From the NCBI GenBank assembly GCA_946481495.1, contig CAMLNW010000136.1, positions 1 to 7,166 on the forward strand: a DNA stretch of 7,166 nt, read 5' to 3'. The notes beneath the pieces were generated by a model, which worked only from the letters and a program-made list of their open reading frames with translations, ran no database searches and was not told where the DNA came from. The stretch comes from an uncultured Actinomycetes bacterium. GTDB taxonomy: Bacteria; Actinomycetota; Thermoleophilia; Solirubrobacterales; Thermoleophilaceae. The first letter of the stretch is position 1, and each line of letters begins with the position of its first letter. The position numbers and the translations under genes are program-made. Below are positions 1 to 5,241 of this stretch, piece by piece.

Positions 1-569
1 CAGGCCCCGCGCGCGCTGCGCCAGATCGCCTTGCCCGCCCACCAGGCGGCGGGGATCGCGAGCAGCCCGAAGAGCAGGCTCAGCGCGCGCACGCCCTGCT
101 CGAAGCGCTCGAGGTTCCGGCCGCGAGCCACGACGAGCTGCTCGCCTGCCTGACGCGGCGTGACATGGTCGGTCTCGAGCTGCGCGTCGATGCGCTCGGG
201 CTGGCCCGTGACGCGCGCGACCTGCTCGTCGAGCTGCCCGAACTCCGCGGCGGCCCGGAGGTGCTGGAGCGCGGCGACGGTCCCGCCGGTGAGGCGCTGG
301 AACGGCTGCGCGAGCTGTACGCGGTGCTGGAGGCGCGTGGGATCGCCGATCGGGTGATTCTCGACCTCGGGCTCGTGCGCGATCTTGGCTACTACACAGG
401 GGCTGTCTTCGAGCTCTACGACCCGGCAGTCGGCTTCGCGCTCGGCGGCGGCGGTCGCTACGACGAGCTGATCGGCAACTTCGGCACCCCGCGCCCGGCC
501 TGCGGCATCGCGCTCGACGTCCAGCGCGTGCACATCGCCCAGGCGGCCGAGGAGGAGGGCCAGCGATGA
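1..569 (+). CDS. hisZ: ATP phosphoribosyltransferase regulatory subunit HisZ, 3' part only
   Basis: HisZ is a catalytically dead paralogue of histidyl-tRNA synthetase that binds short-form HisG and is needed for step 1 of histidine synthesis and its feedback control. The reading frame is codons 3-5, 6-8 and onward, stop TGA 567-569, 188 residues visible. The 5' end, with class II motifs 1 and 2, lies outside the window. Visible motifs are RRDMVGLE (about 156-179), an ELRGGPEV segment (about 240-263), LVRDLGYYTG (372-401), GGGGRYD (444-464) and a motif-3-like ACGIALDVQR (498-527). The protein stops about 13 residues after motif 3, so there is no anticodon-binding domain, which excludes a true HisRS. 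The next gene is short-form hisG, the known partner. The first ~85 bases in this frame do not resemble HisZ and their codon-position GC is in a different phase, so a frameshift or junction near 85-125 is possible (see findings). The assignment from about 95 onward is firm. Confidence 0.83.
   Translation, partial: GPARAAPDRLARPPGGGDREQPEEQAQRAHALLEALEVPAASHDELLACLTRRDMVGLELRVDALGLARDARDLLVELPELRGGPEVLERGDGPAGEALERLRELYAVLEARGIADRVILDLGLVRDLGYYTGAVFELYDPAVGFALGGGGRYDELIGNFGTPRPACGIALDVQRVHIAQAAEEEGQR
550..559 (+). promoter_or_regulatory. Shine-Dalgarno sequence of hisG
   Basis: The purine run AGGAGGAGGG lies inside the last codons of hisZ, six bases before the hisG ATG. It is the strongest ribosome-binding site among the his junctions and confirms the ATG at 566 as the hisG start. 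Confidence 0.75.
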
Positions 570-1204
570 GTGCGACGGGGCTGACGATCGCCGTTCCGCG
601 TGGCGCGCTGATGAAAGGCACGCTCGACCTGCTCGACGGCCTCGGGCTCGACACCGCCGAGGTACGCGACAACGACCGCAAGCTGCTCTTCGAAGAGGCG
701 GGCATCGTCACGATGCGCCCGAGCGACGTGCCGACCTACGTCGAGCACGGCGCCGCCGACATCGGGATCACGGGCAAGGACGTGCTGCTGGAGGCGCCCG
801 AGCGCGAGGTCTACGAGCTGCTCGACCTCGGCTACGGCCGCTGCGAGATGGTCGTCGCGGCGCCGGGCGACGGCTCGGCGATGGAGGAATCGCTGCGGCG
901 GCTCGGGCGGGTGCGGATCGCGACCAAGTACACGCGAATTGCTGCCGAGCACTTCGCACGCACCGGCCGTCAGGTCGAGCTCGTCGCGGTCAAGGGATCG
1001 GTCGAGCTGGCGCCGCTGACCGGGATGGTCGACGGCATCGTCGACCTGACCGCCACCGGCAAGACGCTCGCCGAGAATGGGCTCGAGGTGGTGGAGGAGA
1101 TAGTCACCTGCACCGCCCGGCTGATCGCGAACCCGGTCGCGCACAAGCTGAAGGCGGCCGAGATCGACGCCGTCGTTCAGGCGCTGCGCGGGGCGACGTC
1201 GTGA
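566..1204 (+). CDS. hisG: ATP phosphoribosyltransferase catalytic subunit, short form (HisG-S)
   Basis: HisG condenses ATP with PRPP to N1-(5-phosphoribosyl)-ATP, the committed cytosolic step of histidine synthesis. The product is 212 residues, the usual size of the short form: it has the two-lobed catalytic core but no C-terminal ACT-like allosteric domain, so it should need HisZ, encoded just upstream. Visible features are the N-terminal IAVPRGALMKG (8-18), RPSDVPTYVEHGAADIGITG (51-70), DLGYGRCEMVVA (87-98), and the PRPP-binding signature from E147 to L168 containing DLTATGKTL. In that signature a small residue of the family pattern is V155, a mild departure. The start is fixed by a strong Shine-Dalgarno at 550-559 and by the family N-terminus. 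The ATG overlaps the hisZ stop as ATGA, and the stop overlaps the hisD GTG as GTGA, so translation is probably coupled both ways. Confidence 0.96.
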   Translation: MSATGLTIAVPRGALMKGTLDLLDGLGLDTAEVRDNDRKLLFEEAGIVTMRPSDVPTYVEHGAADIGITGKDVLLEAPEREVYELLDLGYGRCEMVVAAPGDGSAMEESLRRLGRVRIATKYTRIAAEHFARTGRQVELVAVKGSVELAPLTGMVDGIVDLTATGKTLAENGLEVVEEIVTCTARLIANPVAHKLKAAEIDAVVQALRGATS

Positions 1205-2460
1205 GGCAGCACGACTTCGGACCGAGCGCGACCGCCACCGAGATCCGCGCGTTGACACCGGATCCGCGCAGCGTCGAGGATGGTGTGCGCGAGATCGTGG
1301 CGAGGGTGCGCGCCGGCGGCGATCAAGCCGTCTGCGAGCTGACGGCCGAGATCGACGGCGCGATCGTCACGCCCGGGCGCCTACGCGTCGATTCACAAGC
1401 ACTGGATGCCGCGGTCGGGTCGCTCGACGCGGCCGTCGCCGACGGGTTGCGGGCAACGATCGCGAACGTGACAGCCGTTGCCAAGGCCCAGCTGCGCGGG
1501 CGCAAGGCAACCGAGCTGCCAGACGGCCAGATCGTCGACGTCGAGGAGCTCGCGGTCCGCCGCGCCGGTGTCTACGCGCCGGCGGGACGGGCGTCGTACC
1601 CGTCTTCGGTCGTGATGGCGGCCGCGACGGCGCGCGCCGCCGGGGTCGGGCAGATCGCCGTCTGCGCCGGTCCGTCGTCACCCGACGGCGAGATCGACAC
1701 GGCGATCCTCGCCGCCTGCGCGCTCTGCGGCGTCGACGAGGTCTACCGCGCTGGTGGCGCCCAGGCGATCGCCGCGCTCGCGTACGGAACCGAGACGGTC
1801 GCGCCGGTCGACGTGATCGCCGGGCCGGGCGGACCGTGGGTCCAGGAGGCCAAGCGCCAGGTGTTCGGCGTTGTCGGGATCGACGGGATCGCCGGTCCGA
1901 GCGAGCTGGTCGTCGTCAGCGATGGGGACGCCGACGCGGAGTCGCTGGCGCTCGACCTGTTGGCCCAGGCCGAGCACGGTCCGGACAGCCTCGTCGTCGC
2001 GATCTCCCAGGATGCCGACCTGCTCGAGCTGATCGGCGTTGCGGTGCAGCGACTGGTCGCCGACCGGCCGTCGGTGAAGGACGCGCCGCTGGCACTCGTG
2101 CGGACAGAGACCGTCGAGGAGGCGGTGGCGCTCGCCGACGCGATCGCCCCCGAGCGCCTGCAGCTCGTCGGCCCGCTGGCCGAGGAGCTCGCCGACCGGG
2201 TGCGCGCCGCCGGCTGCGTGTTCGTCGGTCCGGACGCTGCTACGGCGTTTGGCGACTACGTGGCCGGCTCGAACCACATCCTGCCCACCGGTGGCGCGGC
2301 GCGGTTCCAGAGCGCAGTCTCGCCGGCGACGTTCCGGCGCCGGATGGCTCGCGTATCCTTTCCAGCCGGCGCTGCCGCCCGTCTGGCCGCGAAGGGCGCG
2401 CCGCTGGCCCGCGCCGAGGGCTTTCCCGTTCATGCCGAGTCGATGGAGCGTCGCGCTTGA
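1201..2460 (+). CDS. hisD: Histidinol dehydrogenase
   Basis: HisD oxidises L-histidinol to L-histidine in two NAD-dependent steps via histidinaldehyde, as a zinc-dependent cytosolic dimer. The 419-residue product is close to the family norm of about 430. The family signature is complete, from I-D-x-x-A-G-P-S-E to L-A-Q-A-E-H-G (about residues 229-260). Zinc ligands matching E. coli Gln259, His262, Asp360 and His419 are present as Q256, H259, D352 and H411. The C-terminal half runs at a constant offset of 8 from E. coli, which places the catalytic pair Glu326-His327 at E318-R319: the histidine is arginine here (codon CGC, one base from CAC). The usual GPGN is GPGG (208-211), and the usual PAKVAGV after the YPS motif reads TARAAGV. 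The start is GTG, overlapping the hisG stop as GTGA; the stop overlaps hisB as TTGA. Identity is secure; full activity is less certain because of R319. Confidence 0.95.
   Translation: MRQHDFGPSATATEIRALTPDPRSVEDGVREIVARVRAGGDQAVCELTAEIDGAIVTPGRLRVDSQALDAAVGSLDAAVADGLRATIANVTAVAKAQLRGRKATELPDGQIVDVEELAVRRAGVYAPAGRASYPSSVVMAAATARAAGVGQIAVCAGPSSPDGEIDTAILAACALCGVDEVYRAGGAQAIAALAYGTETVAPVDVIAGPGGPWVQEAKRQVFGVVGIDGIAGPSELVVVSDGDADAESLALDLLAQAEHGPDSLVVAISQDADLLELIGVAVQRLVADRPSVKDAPLALVRTETVEEAVALADAIAPERLQLVGPLAEELADRVRAAGCVFVGPDAATAFGDYVAGSNHILPTGGAARFQSAVSPATFRRRMARVSFPAGAAARLAAKGAPLARAEGFPVHAESMERRA
2445..2459 (+). promoter_or_regulatory. Ribosome-binding site and TTG start of hisB
   Basis: GGAG at 2445-2448 lies eight bases before TTG 2457-2459, which overlaps the hisD stop as TTGA. 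This is the only in-frame start giving the normal IGPD N-terminus (R-R-T-K-E-T-D-I). The frame stays open upstream to 1836, but that part is out-of-frame hisD sequence. It therefore decides the hisB start. Confidence 0.7.
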
Positions 2461-3044
2461 CCCGTAGCGCAGACATCTCACGCCGCACCAAGGAGACCGA
2501 CATCGAGCTCTCGCTGATGCTCGACGGCGACGGCTCCGGCACGCGGGCGACCGGCGTCGGCTTCTTCGACCACTTGCTCGACGCGGTCGCCCGTCACGGC
2601 CGGCTCGATCTCGACATAAAGGTCGAAGGCGATCTCGAGACGGGGCCGCACCACACCGTCGAGGACACCGGCCTGGCGCTCGGTCGCGCGCTCGACGAGG
2701 CGCTCGGCGATCGCAGCGGGATTCGCCGCTACGGTCACGCCGTCGTGCCGATGGACGAGGCGCGCGCCAGCTGCGCGCTCGACGTCTCGGGTCGTCCGTT
2801 CACCGCCTTCGAGGCCGACCTGCCGGCTGAGGCGATCGCCGACTTCGACTCCGACCTCGCCGAGGAGTTCTTCCGCGCCGTCTCCAACAGCGCGAAGCTG
2901 ACGCTGCACGTCACGATCGAGCGCGGCAGCAATACCCACCACATGGTCGAGGCGGCGTTCAAGGCGTTCGCGCGCGCACTGCGCGAGGCGGTCTCGATCG
3001 ACCCGGACGAGACGGGGATCCCGTCGACCAAGGGGCTGTTGTGA
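2457..3044 (+). CDS. hisB: Imidazoleglycerol-phosphate dehydratase (monofunctional)
   Basis: HisB (IGPD) dehydrates imidazole glycerol phosphate to imidazole acetol phosphate; the family forms a Mn-dependent 24-mer in the cytosol. The product is 195 residues, the normal size of the monofunctional enzyme, with no N-terminal histidinol-phosphatase domain, so that step must be encoded elsewhere. Metal-binding motifs are FFDHLL with H39, HHTVED with H65, H66 and E69, and GSNTHHMVEA with H161, H162 and E165. The substrate-loop motif VPMDEA and the C-terminal IPSTKG are also present. The acidic residue usually found two positions before the first HH is G63 (T-G-P-H-H). The start is TTG, chosen because it overlaps the hisD stop as TTGA, has GGAG eight bases upstream, and begins exactly where the family does. 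The stop overlaps the hisH GTG. Confidence 0.95.
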   Translation: MTRSADISRRTKETDIELSLMLDGDGSGTRATGVGFFDHLLDAVARHGRLDLDIKVEGDLETGPHHTVEDTGLALGRALDEALGDRSGIRRYGHAVVPMDEARASCALDVSGRPFTAFEADLPAEAIADFDSDLAEEFFRAVSNSAKLTLHVTIERGSNTHHMVEAAFKAFARALREAVSIDPDETGIPSTKGLL

Positions 3045-3685
3045 GCGGCGAGCCGACGATCGCGATCCTCGACTACGGCATGGGCAACCTGCGCTCGGCC
3101 GAGAAGGCGTTCAAGCACGTCGGGGCGGCCGCGCCGATCACGAGCGACCACGATGCGGTGCGCGCCGCCGACGGCGTCGTGCTGCCGGGCGTCGGTGCCT
3201 TTCCCGCCGCGATGGCGGCGGTGCGCGAGCTCGGCCTCGACGAGCTGCTGTGCGAGCGCCGCGCCGCCGGCGTGCCGATCCTCGGAATCTGCCTCGGCAT
3301 GCAACTGCTCTACGAAGAGAGCACCGAGCACGGGGGGGCGGAGGGCATCGGGCTGCTCGCGGGCCGCATCGAGGCGCTCGACGCGCCGGGGCTGAAGGTC
3401 CCGCACATGGGCTGGAACCCGGTCTCCTGGCGCCGCGAGAGCGACATCGCGACGGGTCTGGCAGACCCGGCTGCCTTCTACCACGTGCACTCGTTCGCGA
3501 ATCGCGCGATCGACGGCGACGAGGTCGTCGGCGTCGCGACCTACGGCGCCGAGTTCGTCAGCGTCGTCGCGCTCGACAACGTCTACGGCACGCAGTTCCA
3601 CCCCGAGAAGTCCGGCCCCGACGGTCTGGCGCTGCTGCGCAACTTCGCGGCGCGCTGCCGGGTGGCGACGGCGGTGGCAGCATGA
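3041..3685 (+). CDS. hisH: Imidazole glycerol phosphate synthase, glutaminase subunit HisH
   Basis: HisH is the class I glutamine amidotransferase subunit of IGP synthase. It releases ammonia from glutamine and channels it into HisF. The 214-residue product starts with the typical ILDYGMGNLRS (9-19). LPGVGAFP (48-55) supplies the oxyanion-side motif, GICLGMQLL carries the nucleophile C84, and QFHPEKS carries H187 and E189, completing the Cys-His-Glu triad. The VPHMGWN segment found in HisH is also present. The GTG start overlaps the hisB stop as GTGA, with AAGGGG about six bases upstream. The last residues ([10 protein letters not shown]) form a short tail beyond the usual end. The stop overlaps hisA as ATGA. 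hisF lies one gene downstream, so both halves of the synthase come from one transcript. Confidence 0.97.
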   Translation: MSGEPTIAILDYGMGNLRSAEKAFKHVGAAAPITSDHDAVRAADGVVLPGVGAFPAAMAAVRELGLDELLCERRAAGVPILGICLGMQLLYEESTEHGGAEGIGLLAGRIEALDAPGLKVPHMGWNPVSWRRESDIATGLADPAAFYHVHSFANRAIDGDEVVGVATYGAEFVSVVALDNVYGTQFHPEKSGPDGLALLRNFAARCRVATAVAA

Positions 3686-4425
3686 TCCTGCTGCCGGCGG
3701 TCGACATCCGCGACGGCAAGGCCGTCCGCCTGCGACAGGGCCGCTTCGACGATGAGACGGTCTATGCCGACGATCCGCTCGAGGCGGCGCGGTCGTTCGT
3801 CGAGGCGGGTGCGCGCTACCTGCATGTCGTCGATCTCGACGGCGCGCGCGACGGCGAGCCGGCCAACCTCCATCACCTCGAGCGGATCACGGCCGAGCTC
3901 GAGGTCCCGGTCCAGTTCGGTGGCGGCCTGCGCTCGCTGCAGTCGGTCCGTGGCGCGCTCGCGGCTGGGGCGGCGCGCGTGGTGATCGGCACCGCCGCCT
4001 ACAGCGACGCCGAGTTTCTCCAGACCGCGCTCGAGACCTGGCGCCAGCGAATCCTCGTCGCCGTCGACGTGCGCGACGGCTACGTCTCGGTCTCCGGCTG
4101 GACGGAGGCGACCCAGGTGCGGCCCGAAGAGCTGATCGCACGGCTGCAGCAGCAGGGCGCGAGCCGCTTCGTCTACACCAATGCTGACAAGGACGGGATG
4201 CTCGAGGGGGTCGATCTCGACGAGGTGCGGCGGATCTCCGACGCGGTACGCGGCCGTTTCATCTGGTCGGGAGGGATCGGCGCGATTGAGGACCTCGAAC
4301 AGCTGCGCGATCTGCGGCTGCTCAACCTTGCCGGCGTGATATCCGGCAAGGCGCTCTACGAGAACCGCTTCACCGTCCGCGACGGCCGCACCGCGCTCGA
4401 GGCCAAGCCCGCTCCACGCGCCTAG
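3682..4425 (+). CDS. hisA: ProFAR isomerase (HisA)
   Basis: HisA catalyses the Amadori rearrangement of ProFAR to PRFAR, the substrate of HisF. The 247-residue product is a normal-length (beta-alpha)8 barrel. Catalytic aspartates are D8 ([10 protein letters not shown]) and D129 (LVAVDVRDG). The phosphate-binding motifs are GGGLRS (80-85) with VIGTAA (101-106) in the first half, and SGGIG with VISGKALYE in the second. T166 and D171 lie in YTNADKDG, a variant of the more usual T-D-I-x-R-D-G. The C-terminal GKALYENRF resembles actinobacterial HisA/PriA. However, the arginine before the loop-5 tryptophan in PriA (R-G-W) is serine here (S138-G-W140), so bifunctional PriA activity is not supported. 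ATG 3682 overlaps the hisH stop as ATGA. The frame is open upstream to 3250, but that part is hisH read out of frame. Confidence 0.95.
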   Translation: MILLPAVDIRDGKAVRLRQGRFDDETVYADDPLEAARSFVEAGARYLHVVDLDGARDGEPANLHHLERITAELEVPVQFGGGLRSLQSVRGALAAGAARVVIGTAAYSDAEFLQTALETWRQRILVAVDVRDGYVSVSGWTEATQVRPEELIARLQQQGASRFVYTNADKDGMLEGVDLDEVRRISDAVRGRFIWSGGIGAIEDLEQLRDLRLLNLAGVISGKALYENRFTVRDGRTALEAKPAPRA

Positions 4426-4427
4426 CC

Positions 4428-5189
4428 GTGCTGCTCAAGCGCGTCATCCCGTGCCTCGACGTCGACCAGGGACGGGTCGTCAAGGGCACCAACTTCGTCG
4501 ACATCCGCGACGCCGGCGATCCGGTCGAGCTCGCCGTCCGCTACCAGGACGAGGGCGCCGACGAGATCGTCTTCCTCGACATTACGGCGTCGCACGAGAA
4601 GCGCGACACGGTCGCCGAGCTCGCGCGACGCTGCGCCGACGACGTCTTCATCCCGTTCACGATCGGCGGTGGCATTCGCTCGGTAGCCGACGCTCAGGCA
4701 GTGCTCGACGCCGGTTCGGACAAGGTCTCGGTCAATTCGGCAGCCGTCCAGCGGCCCGAGCTGATCGGCGAGCTGGCCGAGGTCTTCGGCGCCCAGTGCG
4801 TCGTGCTGGCGATCGACGCGCGCAAGCGCTCCGATGGATCGGGCTATGAGGTCGTCGTCCAGGGCGGTCGCAAGGAGACCGGCCGCGAGGCGGTCGAGTG
4901 GGCACGCGAGGGCGTCGAGCGCGGAGCGGGGGAGATCCTGCTCACCAGCATGGATCGCGACGGCACCGAGGACGGCTACGAGCTCGAGCTGACGCGCGCC
5001 GTCGCCGATGCCGTCGACGTCCCGGTGATCGCCTCCGGCGGCGCCGGCAACCTCGACCACCTCGTCGATGCCGTCGAGCAGGGGCGCGCCGATGCCGTCC
5101 TCTGCGCCTCGATCTTCCACTACGGCCAGTACACGGTCGGTCAGGCCAAGCAGCGCATGCGCGACGCCGGCATCCCCGTCCGCCTCTAG
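4428..5189 (+). CDS. hisF: Imidazole glycerol phosphate synthase, cyclase subunit HisF
   Basis: HisF uses ammonia delivered by HisH to convert PRFAR to imidazole glycerol phosphate and AICAR; the latter feeds back into purine synthesis. The 253-residue product has the standard length. Catalytic aspartates are D11 ([16 protein letters not shown]) and D130 (VLAIDARKR). Other family motifs are FLDITAS (49-55), FTIGGGIRS (77-85), [10 protein letters not shown] (98-107), [15 protein letters not shown] and VIASGGAG. The start is GTG 4428, which gives the exact family N-terminus, only two bases after the hisA stop. No clear Shine-Dalgarno precedes it, so it probably depends on ribosomes finishing hisA. 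This is the last his gene in the window, and neither hisI nor hisE follows. Confidence 0.97.
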   Translation: MLLKRVIPCLDVDQGRVVKGTNFVDIRDAGDPVELAVRYQDEGADEIVFLDITASHEKRDTVAELARRCADDVFIPFTIGGGIRSVADAQAVLDAGSDKVSVNSAAVQRPELIGELAEVFGAQCVVLAIDARKRSDGSGYEVVVQGGRKETGREAVEWAREGVERGAGEILLTSMDRDGTEDGYELELTRAVADAVDVPVIASGGAGNLDHLVDAVEQGRADAVLCASIFHYGQYTVGQAKQRMRDAGIPVRL

Positions 5190-5225
5190 AACGTCGAGTG
5201 GACGACGGGTGTGGGCTGGTCGCAC

Positions 5226-5241
5226 TGCGAGAATGGCGGCG
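5226..5241 (+). promoter_or_regulatory. Possible extended -10 element for a leaderless CCA-gene transcript
   Basis: TGC at 5226-5228 followed by GAGAAT at 5229-5234 resembles an extended -10 box (TGN plus a 4-of-6 match to TATAAT, including the key second A and last T). With the last T at -7, transcription would begin at 5241, exactly the G of a GTG start codon. No convincing -35 hexamer is seen. This is a prediction from one short motif. Confidence 0.25.

Noticed and set aside
1..569. Histidyl-tRNA synthetase (hisS) as identity of the first gene
   Set aside because: The protein ends about 13 residues after motif 3, so the roughly 100-residue anticodon-binding domain is missing. Short-form hisG follows directly, as expected for HisZ.
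1836..2456. Upstream extension of the hisB frame inside hisD
   Set aside because: It is an Arg/Gly-rich out-of-frame reading of hisD. IGPD homology begins at the TTG 2457 start.
5000..5105. Three copies of GATGCCGTC near the hisF 3' end
   Set aside because: All are in frame, encoding Asp-Ala-Val at ordinary positions of the HisF barrel. This is chance codon reuse, not a repeat element.
5175..5209. Hairpin CCCGTC/GACGGG around the hisF stop as an intrinsic terminator
   Set aside because: It has only six base pairs, a loop over 20 bases and no T-run after it. It is not a convincing terminator.
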